A stretch of 64,000 nt of DNA from Streptomyces tanashiensis (GCF_014648895.1 NZ_BMRZ01000001.1:1116001-1180000), one strand, 5' to 3'; positions 20,454 through 29,241 are shown, counted from the first letter of the stretch. Program-made: numbers and translations. Notes: generated by a model not told the origin, from the sequence alone.

Positions 20454-21140
20454 ATGCGTTTTCTGTTCGTCGGCGACAGCATGACCATCGGACGCGCCGG
20501 CGACTGGACCTGGCGTTACCGCATGTGGGAGCACCTGGAGGCGACGCTCCCCGGCGGGTACGAGATCGTCGGGCCGCGCTCCGGCCTGTACGACCCCGCC
20601 GCCGACGCCCCGGCCTCGGAGGCGTACCCCGACCCGGCGTTCCCCGCCGACGCCCGGCGCCATCTGGCCGGCTGGGGCGAGGGCTGGCTGCACATGGCGC
20701 CGGTGATCGGCGAGACGGTGACGGCCACGGGCGCGGACGTCCTGCTGATCTCCCTCGGCCTGATCGACCTGGGCTTCTACACGAACAGCGACCAGACGGA
20801 GGAGAACGTGCGGGCGTTCGTGGCGGGCGCCCGGGCCGCGAACCCGCGCGTGCGGGCCGTCCTCCTGCCGGTCATACCGAACGTCCGCGCCGGGTACGAC
20901 GCCGCTTTCGCCGCCGAGTGCTCCCGCTTCAACGAGCTGCTCGCGAAGGCGGTCGCGGACCTGGACACGGCCGCCTCGCCGCTGCTGCTCGCGACGGTCC
21001 CGGAGTCGTACGACCTCCGGGCGGACACCTACGACGGCACGCACCCCGGCCCGAGCGGGGAGCACAAGCTGGCCGCCGCGTTCGCCGGCGCGATGCACCA
21101 GGCGTGGGGGCTCGGCGGCCCGTACGCCCCCTCCTCCTGA
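20454..21140 (+). CDS. SGNH/GDSL-family hydrolase
   Basis: The 228-residue protein has the GDS nucleophile block RFLFVGDSMTIGRAGDWTWR at its N-terminus, LLISLGLIDLGF where the family usually has the GxND oxyanion block (here Asn is replaced, GLIDLGF), and the catalytic Asp/His pair in YDGTHPGPSGEHKLA. This suggests a lipase/esterase-type hydrolase, with the missing Asn as an oddity that also occurs in other actinobacterial members. No signal peptide is present, so it is cytoplasmic. Start at ATG 20454 fits the conserved block. Confidence 0.8.
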   Translation: MRFLFVGDSMTIGRAGDWTWRYRMWEHLEATLPGGYEIVGPRSGLYDPAADAPASEAYPDPAFPADARRHLAGWGEGWLHMAPVIGETVTATGADVLLISLGLIDLGFYTNSDQTEENVRAFVAGARAANPRVRAVLLPVIPNVRAGYDAAFAAECSRFNELLAKAVADLDTAASPLLLATVPESYDLRADTYDGTHPGPSGEHKLAAAFAGAMHQAWGLGGPYAPSS

Positions 21141-21144
21141 CGGG

Positions 21145-21546
21145 TCAGGCGGCGCGGGTGAGGCGGTTCGCGAAGGTCGAGACCGTGTACGTGCCGATGC
21201 CGAGGACGACCTCCAGGGCGTTGCGGCGGGTGTAGCCGGCCTTCTCGAAGGCGGCGAGGTCCTCGTCGCTCACCGCGCCGGAGGAGGCGAGGACCCGGAG
21301 GGTGAACGTCCTGACGGCGGCGAGGCGTTCGGCGTCGGGGGCCGGGCCGAGGGCGGCCAGCTTCGCCTCGTGCATGTCGACGCAGAGGTGGCACTGGTTG
21401 CGCGCGGCGACGGCCAGGATCACCGTCTCGCGGGAGTGCGGGTCGAGGGTGGTGGACTCGAAGATCGCGTTGATCTTGAGGAAGCCGTCGAGGGTCTCCG
21501 GGGACTCCTTGAGGAGGGCGACGGCGGCGTTGGCGCGGGCGGTCAT
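21145..21546 (-). CDS. carboxymuconolactone decarboxylase / AhpD-like protein
   Basis: About 133 residues with the AhpD core: ILAVAARNQCHLCVDMHEAK holding the CxxC redox pair and the following His, between helical segments. Members act as alkylhydroperoxidase-type peroxidases or gamma-carboxymuconolactone decarboxylases; the CxxC and the adjacent MarR regulator favour oxidative-stress defence. I take ATG 21546 as start; the frame is open beyond it through the operator. It is divergent from the MarR gene, and an inverted repeat between them is the likely shared control point. Confidence 0.85.
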   Translation of the reverse strand: MTARANAAVALLKESPETLDGFLKINAIFESTTLDPHSRETVILAVAARNQCHLCVDMHEAKLAALGPAPDAERLAAVRTFTLRVLASSGAVSDEDLAAFEKAGYTRRNALEVVLGIGTYTVSTFANRLTRAA

Positions 21547-21592
21547 GTCGGTGGTGGCGGGCAAGGCGGTTTCCCCCCGGGTAGAATGGACA

Positions 21593-21608
21593 ACATGGTT
21601 GACCATGT
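21593..21608. promoter_or_regulatory. MarR-type operator overlapping the MarR start codon
   Basis: ACATGGT-TG-ACCATGT, perfect 7-bp arms with a 2-bp spacer. It begins two bases before the MarR ATG at 21595 and lies just after a TAGAAT -10 (21582-21587), so a bound dimer would cover the transcription start of marR and the upstream region of the AhpD-like gene. Confidence 0.7.
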
Positions 21609-22125
21609 CGCTGGAGAAAACGTAAACCAGGTTGTCGATACTGGCAAGGGGGTATCGCGGGACACTCCCGGATTCGAGCTGCCCCTGCTCCTCTTCGGCG
21701 GCTTCCGCACCCTCATCGACCGGCTCCACGCCCGCCTCGCCGACGAGGGCCACCCCGACCTGCGCCCCGCCTTCGGCTTCGCCATGCAGGCGATCGGCGC
21801 CCACGGCGCCACCGCCAGCGAGATCGGGCGACGCCTCGGCGTCTCCAAGCAGGCCGCCGGCAAGACCGTCGACCGGCTGCTCACCGCCGGCTACGCCGAA
21901 CGCACCGACGACCCCGAGGACGCCCGGCGCAAACTCGTCCGGCTCACCCCGCACGGCTACGACGCCCTCGCCCGCTCCGCCGCGATCTTCGACGACCTGA
22001 GGGCGGAGTGGATCGCCGCCCTCGGCGCGGACCGGGTCCGGGACATGGAGGCGGCCCTGCGGAACGTCGTCCCCGCCGAGACGGCGTTCCGCCTGGACGC
22101 CACGAGCTGGCTGGGCGCGCCCTAG
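21595..22125 (+). CDS. MarR-family transcriptional regulator
   Basis: A 176-residue protein with a winged HTH: GATASEIGRRLGVSKQAAGK (recognition helix) and the wing TDDPEDARRKLVRLTPHG. A roughly 25-residue N-terminal extension precedes the first core helix. TAGAAT ends seven bases before the ATG and there is no Shine-Dalgarno, so it is probably translated from a leaderless mRNA, with the operator at the 5' end. It likely regulates itself and the divergent AhpD-like gene; the signal may be a phenolic or oxidant, but no sensing cysteine stands out. Confidence 0.85.
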   Translation: MVDHVAGENVNQVVDTGKGVSRDTPGFELPLLLFGGFRTLIDRLHARLADEGHPDLRPAFGFAMQAIGAHGATASEIGRRLGVSKQAAGKTVDRLLTAGYAERTDDPEDARRKLVRLTPHGYDALARSAAIFDDLRAEWIAALGADRVRDMEAALRNVVPAETAFRLDATSWLGAP

Positions 22126-22138
22126 CGGGCCCGGCCCC

Positions 22139-22156
22139 GGGTCCTGTCCCGGACCC
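22139..22156. terminator. weak hairpin between convergent genes
   Basis: GGGTCC-TGTCCC-GGACCC, 6-bp arms with a six-base loop, between the MarR and aldo/keto reductase stops. Confidence 0.4.
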
Positions 22157-22168
22157 CGTACCCGGTCG

Positions 22169-23158
22169 TCACCAGGCGAAGGCCTCGGGAGACGGCCCCG
22201 GCCCCGGGAAGATCTCGTCCAGACCGGCCAGCAGCTCCTCGCCCAGCTCCAGCTCCAGCGCGCGCAGCGCGCCCGCCAGCTGCTCCGGGGTGCGGGGGCC
22301 GACGATCGGGCCCGTCACACCGGGACGGGTGAGCAGCCAGGCGAGGGCCGCCTCGCCCGGCTGGAGGCCGTGCTTGTCGAGCAGGTCCTCGTAGGCCTGG
22401 AGCTGCGCCCGCACCGCCGGGTCCGCGAGCGTGGTCGCCGCGCGCCCCTCGGTGCGCCGCTTGCCCTCGGTCTCCTTCTTCAGGACGCCGCCGAGCAGAC
22501 CGCCGTGCAGCGGCGACCAGGGGATGACCCCGAGGCCGTACTCCTGCGCGGCCGGGATCACCTCCATCTCGGCACGCCGCTCGAAGAGGTTGTAGAGGCA
22601 CTGCTCGCTGACGAGCCCGACCGAGCCCCGCCGGGCCGCGACCTCGTTGGCCTGGGCGATCTTGTACCCGGGGAAGTTCGAGGAGCCCGCGTAGAGCACC
22701 TTGCCCTGCTGGATGAGGACGTCGACCGCCTGCCAGATCTCCTCGAAGGGGGTCGAGCGGTCGACGTGGTGGAACTGGTACAGGTCGATGTAGTCGGTCC
22801 CCAGCCGCTTGAGGCTGGCCTCGACGGCCCGGCGGATGTTGAGCGCCGAGAGCTTGTCGTGGTTGGGCCAGGCCTCGCCGTCGGGGCCCATGTTCCCGTA
22901 GACCTTGGTGGCGAGGACCGTGCGGTCGCGGCGGCCGTCGCCCTTGGCGAACCAGGAGCCGATGATCGACTCCGTCCGCCCCTTGTTCTCCCCCCACCCG
23001 TAGACGTTCGCGGTGTCGAAGAAGTTGAGCCCCGCGTCGAGGGCGGTGTCCATGATGGCGTGACTGGTGGCTTCGTCCGTCTGCGGTCCGAAGTTCATCG
23101 TCCCGAGGACGAGTCGGCTGACCTTGAGTCCGGTGCGTCCGAGCTGCGTGTACTCCAT
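22169..23158 (-). CDS. aldo/keto reductase
   Basis: A 329-residue (alpha/beta)8 NADPH-dependent reductase. The catalytic tetrad is visible: D48 and Y53 in NFFDTANVYGWGENKG, K85 in VLATKVYGNMG, and a His near 130 in LYQFHHVD. The C-terminal GVTGPIVGPRTPEQL binds the cofactor phosphate. The closest families are the voltage-gated K+ channel beta-subunit/YghZ-type reductases. I chose ATG 23158 over the TTG three codons upstream. Standalone; physiological substrate unknown. Confidence 0.9.
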   Translation of the reverse strand: MEYTQLGRTGLKVSRLVLGTMNFGPQTDEATSHAIMDTALDAGLNFFDTANVYGWGENKGRTESIIGSWFAKGDGRRDRTVLATKVYGNMGPDGEAWPNHDKLSALNIRRAVEASLKRLGTDYIDLYQFHHVDRSTPFEEIWQAVDVLIQQGKVLYAGSSNFPGYKIAQANEVAARRGSVGLVSEQCLYNLFERRAEMEVIPAAQEYGLGVIPWSPLHGGLLGGVLKKETEGKRRTEGRAATTLADPAVRAQLQAYEDLLDKHGLQPGEAALAWLLTRPGVTGPIVGPRTPEQLAGALRALELELGEELLAGLDEIFPGPGPSPEAFAW

Positions 23159-23235
23159 GGGCGTCAAGCCAACTGCTTCGAGCGCACTCGAAGCAAGGCC
23201 CTTCCCACGGCATGGGCAGGGCGGAGTACGGGGGG

Positions 23236-23325
23236 CTACTGGCCGGCCAACGAGGCCACCGCGATGATCGCGAACATCAGTACGAGCACGCCGGCCATGA
23301 TCCGGTTTCGGGTCTTCGGGTCCAC
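23236..23325 (-). CDS. 29-residue membrane microprotein
   Basis: The frame encodes a basic N-terminus DPKTRNRIM followed by the hydrophobic AGVLVLMFAIIAVASLAGQ and a stop. The GTG at 23325 has no Shine-Dalgarno, but TAACCT (complement of 23332-23337) ends six bases upstream, consistent with leaderless expression. I recall similar tiny membrane ORFs in other Streptomyces genomes but know no function. It sits between the aldo/keto reductase and the RNA ligase-like gene. The conserved MDPKTRNRIMAG-like N-terminus, if confirmed in relatives, would establish it as real. Confidence 0.6.
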   Translation of the reverse strand: MDPKTRNRIMAGVLVLMFAIIAVASLAGQ

Positions 23326-23334
23326 CCGACGAGG

Positions 23335-23919
23335 TTAACCCGAGTGCCCCTCCCGCCCCTCAAGGGGCCAGGCGTCGACCGTCTCGTACCGGGGCTGCTC
23401 GCCCCGCACCCCGCTCACCGGCAGGTTCGACCGGACGAGCGCCAGCTCGGTCACCTGCCAGCGCGTGCCCTCGAATCCCCCGAGCTCGTCCAGGAAGGGC
23501 TGGAGCGGCGCCCCCTCCCCCCGTCCCCGCCCGACGGTCAGGTGCGCCTGATAGCGCCGGTGCTCGTCCATCGCGACCCCGGCGCGGCGCGCGGCGGCGT
23601 CGGACCGCTCGGCGAGGAGCCGCAGCGTGTCCAGGTCCCCGGCGACCCCGGCCCACAGGGCCCGGCGCCCGAAGTGCCCGCCGCCGTGCAGCCGCAACGG
23701 GAACGCGGGCGTGCGGTGCGCGGCCCGGCCCAGCCGCACCCGCAGCTCGGGCAGCAGCTCCTCCCCCACCTCCCCCATGAAGGCGAGGGTGAGATGCCAG
23801 CCGGGCCGCGAGGTCCAGCGGAGCCCGTCCGCGCCGGGCAGCCCGTGCAGACGGTCGACGACGCGTCCGAGCTCGTCGAGACACTCCGGGGGCGGCACGA
23901 CGGCGGCGAAGAGCCTCAT
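23335..23919 (-). CDS. thpR: RNA 2',3'-cyclic phosphodiesterase (LigT/ThpR family)
   Basis: The 194-residue 2H phosphoesterase shows both HxT motifs: HLTLAFMGEV near residue 42 and HLTVGRGRGE near residue 125. Length and motif spacing fit ThpR, which opens 2',3'-cyclic phosphates on RNA ends. The N-terminus MRLFAAVVPP is typical. CAGACT ends six bases before the ATG at 23919, a candidate leaderless start. Its position nine bases from the GTG of the 29-residue ORF leaves both under neighbouring promoters. Confidence 0.9.
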   Translation of the reverse strand: MRLFAAVVPPPECLDELGRVVDRLHGLPGADGLRWTSRPGWHLTLAFMGEVGEELLPELRVRLGRAAHRTPAFPLRLHGGGHFGRRALWAGVAGDLDTLRLLAERSDAAARRAGVAMDEHRRYQAHLTVGRGRGEGAPLQPFLDELGGFEGTRWQVTELALVRSNLPVSGVRGEQPRYETVDAWPLEGREGHSG

Positions 23920-23986
23920 GGGGGAAGTCTGGCAGGCCGGACGGAGGTCCGGGCGGTACGCGCCGCCCGGCGGGCCGGCCTCACAA

Positions 23987-24020
23987 GGGTGCGGGGGCGC
24001 CGGGCGGCGCCCCCGCACCC
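23987..24020. terminator. terminator hairpin after the FG-GAP gene
   Basis: A perfect 15-bp stem (GGGTGCGGGGGCGCC and complement) with loop GGGC lies directly beyond the stop of the gene on the minus strand. Confidence 0.85.
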
Positions 24021-24021
24021 G

Positions 24022-26304
24022 TCAGGAGACCTGGTTGTACACCCGGCCCAGGGAGTCCTTCCCGGCACCGGCCTGCGTGGTCGCCCGGGGCTTGAACGGG
24101 GTCTTGTAGTCGCCCGTGCCGGCGTAGAAGTACGCCGCTCCCGCCGCCGTCCGGGCGTACACGTCCGGACGCCCGTCCTTGTTGCCGTCGCCGATGCCGA
24201 CGACGTCCGTGTACGCGTTCCAGCCGCCGCCTATCCGCGTCCGCGGCGCGAACGTGCCGTCCCCCCTGCCCAGGTACAGCCAGAGCGTCCCGGCCTTGTC
24301 ACGGGCGACGAGATCACCGGCCGTGGCACCGCCGGTGTTCCCCGTGGCCGTGATCTGGTCGTAGATCCCCCAGCCGTAGCCGATCTTCCTCCGCGCCTCG
24401 AACGGCGCCGTCGTGGAACCCGTCGCCTTGTACAGCCACAGGTCACCCGCCTTGTCCGTCGCGACCAGATCGGCCCGCCCGTCACCCGTCAGATCACTCC
24501 CACCCGTGAGCCGGGTGTACGTGTTCCACCCGCCGCCGATCCGCACCCGGGACTCGTAGCCGACACGGGTCTGGCTGCCGGTGCCGCGGTGGAGCCAGAG
24601 GACCCCGTCCCGGTCGCGGGCGACCAGGTCGGCGGCGTTCGTACCGGCGATGTCGCCGACGGACTCGACCTGGTCGTAGATGTTCCAGCCGCGCAGCCCC
24701 GAGGTGGAGTTGTCCAGCGGGACGAGCCGTCCCGTGGCGTCGTCCCAGCGCGTGCCGATCTGGTCGAGATAGCCGTTCTTGTCCCGCGCGACCAGGTCCG
24801 GCGCCCCGTCGTCGTCGAAGTCGTGCGCCTTGGGGGAGCGGGTGACGGTGAGGGTGCCGGAGGTGGTGACCGACGGCATCCCGTTCCACGGCCGGGCGGT
24901 GACCGTCCACTCGTACGTGCCGTTGGGCGCGGGCCTCGGCCTCCACTTCTCCACCTCGCCGGCCCAGTCGAACCCGAGGCTTCCGTCCGGGTGGGCCCCG
25001 GAGCCGGACGCGGGCCGGACGACCGTCTCGAACGTCTCCCACGAGCCCTTGCGCTTCAGCTCGACGGTGAGGTCCGCCCGTGTGGTGGAGAACTTCCAGG
25101 ACAGGCGGGTCTTGGCGACCCCGTCCAGGTCGACGGTGACCGGGGCGCCTCCGACGTACGCCAGGGGGGTGGCCCCGTCGTTCGGTTCGCCGGTGGAGGC
25201 GATCAGCGAGGCGGCCGGCTTCCCGTCCGCGCCGACCGCGACCCGGTAGACGCCCGCGCCGTCGGCGGCGGTGGTGCCGAGGACGAGGAAGGTGCCGTCG
25301 GGGCCCCGGGTGGTGCTCTCGGCGTGGTCGAGGAGCTTCACCGTCGACCCGTCCTTCAGGGAGCGGGCCGAGAACGCGTGCCACGGGGTGGCGTTGCCGG
25401 TGGAGGCGCCCCACAGGAACCAGTCGCCGAGCAGACCGCCGGTGATCGTGGTCGAGTCGTCGGGGCCGAGCGGGGTCCGCACGACCTCGTCCTGTCCCCG
25501 GACGGCCGTGGCCAGGACCAGCTTGTCGTCGGTGCGCTCCGTCCAGCCCACGTGCGTCGGGCTGAGGAAGGAGGACCTCGGCACGTACGGCTTCGGCCAG
25601 TCGGGTTCCGGGGCCAACTGGTACGTGCCGACCTGCTGCCCGGTCTTCAGGTCGATGACCAGGTCCTCGTCGTAGTTCCGCGCGACCGCCGTGTCGGGCA
25701 GGGTGTCGGACATCCAGCGGGGCTCGTAGTACGAGTCGCCCACGGTGCGGACGGTCGGCTGCCCGCCGCTGATGTCGATCAGCTTCAGCGTCTGCCGCGG
25801 GTGGTCGCTCACCAGGAGGGTCGAGCCCGCGACGGCGGCGAGGTAGCCGTGGGTCTCCGGGCCGGCGTTCAGGTCGAGGGTGACGGGCGCGGCGCCCGAC
25901 GCCATGTCGAAGACCTTCACGGTCGAGGTGTAGATCTCCTCGGCACCGGCCTCGTTCACCTCGTGGGCGACCACGACGACGTCCGAGCCGGCCCCGCCAC
26001 CGAGGACGTAGTCGCCCTCGCGCCTCTCGATGACCTTCGACACCCCGTCCGCGTACCGCGTCCAGCGCGCCGTGCCGTCGGCGTCCTCCGACAGGAAGCC
26101 GGTCTTCCCGGCGTTGAGCAGCTCACCGCCCGAGGCCAGGAACGGGACCTTGAGCGGCGCGGTGGCGGCCTGGGCAGCCGGCGCCAGGGCGGCGGGCGCG
26201 GGCGCGGCGATCGCGGTCGGTGCGGTGAACGAGGTCGCCGTCACGGCGGCGAGCACGACGCCGACGGCCACCGTCAGGCGCCGGCGGGAAAGAGCGGTAC
26301 GCAC
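24022..26304 (-). CDS. secreted FG-GAP/VCBS repeat protein (copy A)
   Basis: A 760-residue exported protein. A signal peptide covers about residues 1-34 (VRTALSRRR then a hydrophobic core, cleavage near AIAA). The first half is a propeller-like region ending in an Ig-like domain (YEWTVTARPWNGMP). The C-terminal 250 residues carry FG-GAP/VCBS repeats with calcium-type loops: DFDDDGAPDLVARD, DLTGDGRADLVATD, GDGNKDGRPDVYAR. GTG 26304 is preceded by AAGGGGAG nine bases upstream. The family often binds surfaces or carbohydrate; function here is unknown. A paralogue lies directly upstream (26355) and the last 200 residues are nearly identical between the two. Confidence 0.85.
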   Translation of the reverse strand: MRTALSRRRLTVAVGVVLAAVTATSFTAPTAIAAPAPAALAPAAQAATAPLKVPFLASGGELLNAGKTGFLSEDADGTARWTRYADGVSKVIERREGDYVLGGGAGSDVVVVAHEVNEAGAEEIYTSTVKVFDMASGAAPVTLDLNAGPETHGYLAAVAGSTLLVSDHPRQTLKLIDISGGQPTVRTVGDSYYEPRWMSDTLPDTAVARNYDEDLVIDLKTGQQVGTYQLAPEPDWPKPYVPRSSFLSPTHVGWTERTDDKLVLATAVRGQDEVVRTPLGPDDSTTITGGLLGDWFLWGASTGNATPWHAFSARSLKDGSTVKLLDHAESTTRGPDGTFLVLGTTAADGAGVYRVAVGADGKPAASLIASTGEPNDGATPLAYVGGAPVTVDLDGVAKTRLSWKFSTTRADLTVELKRKGSWETFETVVRPASGSGAHPDGSLGFDWAGEVEKWRPRPAPNGTYEWTVTARPWNGMPSVTTSGTLTVTRSPKAHDFDDDGAPDLVARDKNGYLDQIGTRWDDATGRLVPLDNSTSGLRGWNIYDQVESVGDIAGTNAADLVARDRDGVLWLHRGTGSQTRVGYESRVRIGGGWNTYTRLTGGSDLTGDGRADLVATDKAGDLWLYKATGSTTAPFEARRKIGYGWGIYDQITATGNTGGATAGDLVARDKAGTLWLYLGRGDGTFAPRTRIGGGWNAYTDVVGIGDGNKDGRPDVYARTAAGAAYFYAGTGDYKTPFKPRATTQAGAGKDSLGRVYNQVS

Positions 26305-26354
26305 AGCTTGGTTCTCCCCTTGTCGGATGGTCAGGTTCCTTCGAGGCGCTGCCG

Positions 26355-28610
26355 TCAGAAGGCCACGTTGTAGTACGTCTCGTGGTCCTCGTCCTCGACC
26401 GCGACCGCGGTGGAGGTGCGGGGCTTGAACGGAACCTTCCAGTCGCCCGTACCGGCGTAGAAGGAGGCGGCGGGCGTGCCCGTCGACGACCGGGCGTACA
26501 GGTCGGGGCGGCCGTCCTTGTTCGCGTCCCCGATGCCGACGATGTCCGTGTACACGTTCCAGCCGCCGCCGATCTGCGTCCGCGGCGCGAAGGTGCCGTC
26601 GCCCTTGCCCAGGTACAGCCAGAGCTTCCCGTCGTTGTCGCGGGCGACGAGGTCGCCGGCCGTGGCGCCGCCGATGTTCCCCGTGGCGGTGAGCTGGTTG
26701 TAGATCCCCCAGCCGTAGCCGATCTTCGTGCGTGCCTCGAACGGCGCGGTCGTGGAGCCCGTCGCCTTGTACAGCCACAGGTCACCCGCCGTGTCCGTCG
26801 CGACCAGATCGGCCCGACCGTCACCGGTCAGGTCGCTGCCGCCCGCGAGCTGGGTGTAGATGTGCCAGCCGCCGCCGATCCGTACGGGTTCGGCGGTGGC
26901 CCTCGGGTCGCCGACGTGCAGCCACAGGGAGCCGGACTTGTCCCGGGCGACGATGTCGACGGCCGGGGAACCGGCGATGTCGCCGACGGCCTCGACGCGG
27001 TCGTACCGGTTCCAGTCGCCCGTCCACACCGTCGAACCGCGGGTCTGCGCGTCGACGAGCCGCCCGGTGGCGTCGTCCCAGAGCGTGTCGATCGCGTCGA
27101 GGCTGCCGTCCGTCCGGCGCGCGAACAGGTCGGGCGAGCCGTTGCCCGCGTAGTCGTGCGCCTGGGGCGAACGGATCACGGTGAACGTGCCGGAGACCGT
27201 GACCGCCGGCATCCCGTTCCAGGGCCTGGCCGTCACCGTCCACTCGTACTCCCCGGCCGGAGCGGACGACCGGTAGGTGCCGCTGCCCAGTTCCCCGGTC
27301 CAGTCGAAGCCGAGCGAGCCGTCGGGGAGGACCCCGGTGCCGGTCTCACGGGGGCGGACGGTCGTCGTGAAGCGCCCTCCCGACTCCTTGTGCCGGAGCT
27401 CGACCGAGAGGTCCGCGTCGGTGGTGGAGAACTTCCAGCCCAGCCGGGTCTTCGCTACGCCGTCGAGGCCGAGGGTGGCCGGAACGCCGTGGCCGGTGTA
27501 GGTGAGGGGGGTGGTGGACCCGGGCTGCCCGCTGGAGGCGATCAGCCCGGCGGTCGGCTTCCCGTCCACGACGGAGAGCCGGTACACGCCCGCGCCCCGG
27601 TCGGCGGTGGTCCCGACCGCGAGCAGGGTGCCGTCGGCGGCCTTCATGACGCTCTCGGCGTGGTCGAGGAGCTTGACGGCGGTCCCGTCCGCCTGGGAGC
27701 GGGCCACGACCCCGCGCGGCTCGGCGGTGGCCCCCCGGTCGCCGAGCACGGACCAGTCGCCGCCCAGCGCGCCCAGGAAACGGGGCGGAACGTCGGCGGT
27801 GAGCGGCACGCGGGTGACCTCGGACGAGCCGCGCTTCGCCGACGCGAGGACGGTCGTGCCGTTCAGGTCCTCCGTCCATTCGACGCTGTCCTGCGTGATC
27901 GTGGCGGCTCCGCCCAGCGTCGCGCCGGCGGCGGCGGTGAACTCCTGGACGACGCGGGCGGTGGCGATGTCGACGACCACCAGCTTGCGCGGTCCGGTGG
28001 GTTCGAGGGCGCGGTAGAACCCGAGGGCGGTGCCCGGCAGGCTGTCCGCGACGGAGAACTCGCCCGCGCTGCCGTCGGTCATGCCGGTCACCCGACCGGA
28101 GGTCGTGACACCGCCCTGCTGGGTGCTGAGTATCGGGTGCAGCTCGTGGCCGTCGTCGAACAGGGCCGAGCCCACCGCGTCCGTGACCTCCCCGTCGAAG
28201 GCGGAGAAGGTGACGGGTGCGGCGCCGGTGGCCATGTCGCGCACGACCGCCTTCTCGGTCCCGTACCGCTGCGGCTTGGGCCAGGTGACCACCACGGAGT
28301 CCGAGGCGGACCCGAGGACCCTGCCGCCGGTCGTGTCGATCACGGTGGAGACGCCGTCCGAGTACCGCGTCCAGCGCGCGACCCCGTCGGCGTCCCGGGT
28401 GAGGAACCCGGTGGCACCCGCGCCGATCACCTGTCCGCCGGAGGCCAGGAAGGGGACCTGGAGGGGGGCGGTGGTCGTGGCGGCGGGTGCCGTCACCGCC
28501 ACGGGCGCCGCGGCGGCGGCCGCCGGGGCGAGGAAGGGGCCGGAGGCGACGACCGCCAGGACGACCGCCACCGACATCGGGACACGACGACGAGACAAAG
28601 CTGTACGCAA
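26355..28610 (-). CDS. secreted FG-GAP/VCBS repeat protein (copy B)
   Basis: A 751-residue paralogue of the next gene, with the same order: signal peptide, propeller-like region, Ig-like segment (YEWTVTARPWNGMPAV) and FG-GAP repeats (DYAGNGSPDLFAR, DLTGDGRADLVATD, GDANKDGRPDLYAR). I chose TTG 28610 because GGAGGA stands seven bases before it and the resulting N-terminus (RTALSRRR) aligns with copy A. The N-terminal halves diverge strongly while the repeat halves are almost the same, so recent gene conversion or domain-level duplication is likely. 50 bp separates the two genes; they may be cotranscribed from the upstream region near 28.65 kb. Confidence 0.85.
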   Translation of the reverse strand: MRTALSRRRVPMSVAVVLAVVASGPFLAPAAAAAAPVAVTAPAATTTAPLQVPFLASGGQVIGAGATGFLTRDADGVARWTRYSDGVSTVIDTTGGRVLGSASDSVVVTWPKPQRYGTEKAVVRDMATGAAPVTFSAFDGEVTDAVGSALFDDGHELHPILSTQQGGVTTSGRVTGMTDGSAGEFSVADSLPGTALGFYRALEPTGPRKLVVVDIATARVVQEFTAAAGATLGGAATITQDSVEWTEDLNGTTVLASAKRGSSEVTRVPLTADVPPRFLGALGGDWSVLGDRGATAEPRGVVARSQADGTAVKLLDHAESVMKAADGTLLAVGTTADRGAGVYRLSVVDGKPTAGLIASSGQPGSTTPLTYTGHGVPATLGLDGVAKTRLGWKFSTTDADLSVELRHKESGGRFTTTVRPRETGTGVLPDGSLGFDWTGELGSGTYRSSAPAGEYEWTVTARPWNGMPAVTVSGTFTVIRSPQAHDYAGNGSPDLFARRTDGSLDAIDTLWDDATGRLVDAQTRGSTVWTGDWNRYDRVEAVGDIAGSPAVDIVARDKSGSLWLHVGDPRATAEPVRIGGGWHIYTQLAGGSDLTGDGRADLVATDTAGDLWLYKATGSTTAPFEARTKIGYGWGIYNQLTATGNIGGATAGDLVARDNDGKLWLYLGKGDGTFAPRTQIGGGWNVYTDIVGIGDANKDGRPDLYARSSTGTPAASFYAGTGDWKVPFKPRTSTAVAVEDEDHETYYNVAF

Positions 28611-28692
28611 GGTGTGTTCCTCCCCAACAACATCTTTACGGTCTTGACGACCGCCGAACTCGTCGAAGGGTTGTACGACTAGCCTCGTCGGC

Positions 28693-29193
28693 ATGAAGAT
28701 CCGAAAGGGCGGGGCGGAGGACCTCCCCGCGATACTCGCGATTCTCGACAGCGCCGTGGTGTGGCTCAACGGCAAGGGCATCACCGCGCAGTGGGGCACG
28801 GAGTCGTTCTCCGGGCGGCCGAAGGCGGTGGAGCAGGTCGAGCGGACGATGTCCGAGGGCGACCCGTGGATCGTCGAGATCGACGGCGTACCGGCGGGCA
28901 CGATGACGCTGACGCCCCACCCCGGCCAGTACGTCGAGCCCGCCGACGAGCCCGAGGTGTACGTCCGACTCCTGGCGACGGACGCGCGCTTCCACGGACA
29001 CGGGGTGGGGGCGGCCCTCCTGAAGCACGCGGAGGCGGAGACCCTCCGGCAGGGGGTGTCGCTCCTGCGCGTGGACTGCTTCGCGGGCAGCGAGGGCCGC
29101 CTCGTCGCGTACTACGAGCGCCAGGGCTTCACCCGCACCGAGCCGTTCGCGGTCGGCGACTGGCCGGGCCAGGTGCTGGAGCGGCGGTTCTGA
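28693..29193 (+). CDS. GNAT-family N-acetyltransferase
   Basis: The 166-residue protein has a GNAT core with acetyl-CoA loop DARFHGHGVGAALLKHAEA (R/Q-x-x-G-x-G/A pattern near residue 97-115) and the closing YERQGFTRTEPF. TAGCCT (28680-28685) ends seven bases before the ATG and there is no Shine-Dalgarno, so leaderless expression is likely. It is divergent from the FG-GAP genes. Substrate unknown. Confidence 0.85.
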   Translation: MKIRKGGAEDLPAILAILDSAVVWLNGKGITAQWGTESFSGRPKAVEQVERTMSEGDPWIVEIDGVPAGTMTLTPHPGQYVEPADEPEVYVRLLATDARFHGHGVGAALLKHAEAETLRQGVSLLRVDCFAGSEGRLVAYYERQGFTRTEPFAVGDWPGQVLERRF

Positions 29194-29202
29194 GACGCGG
29201 AC

Positions 29203-29241
29203 GGGGGCGGGGCGCTGCCTCACCGACAGCGCCCCGCCCCC
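29203..29241. terminator. bidirectional terminator hairpin
   Basis: A perfect 15-bp stem (GGGGGCGGGGCGCTG and complement) with a nine-base loop between the convergent GNAT and MFS genes. Confidence 0.85.

Noticed and set aside
23212..26373. A 1053-codon open frame on the + strand opposite the FG-GAP gene
   Set aside because: No recognisable domain; Arg/Gly/Pro-rich composition of an antisense shadow.
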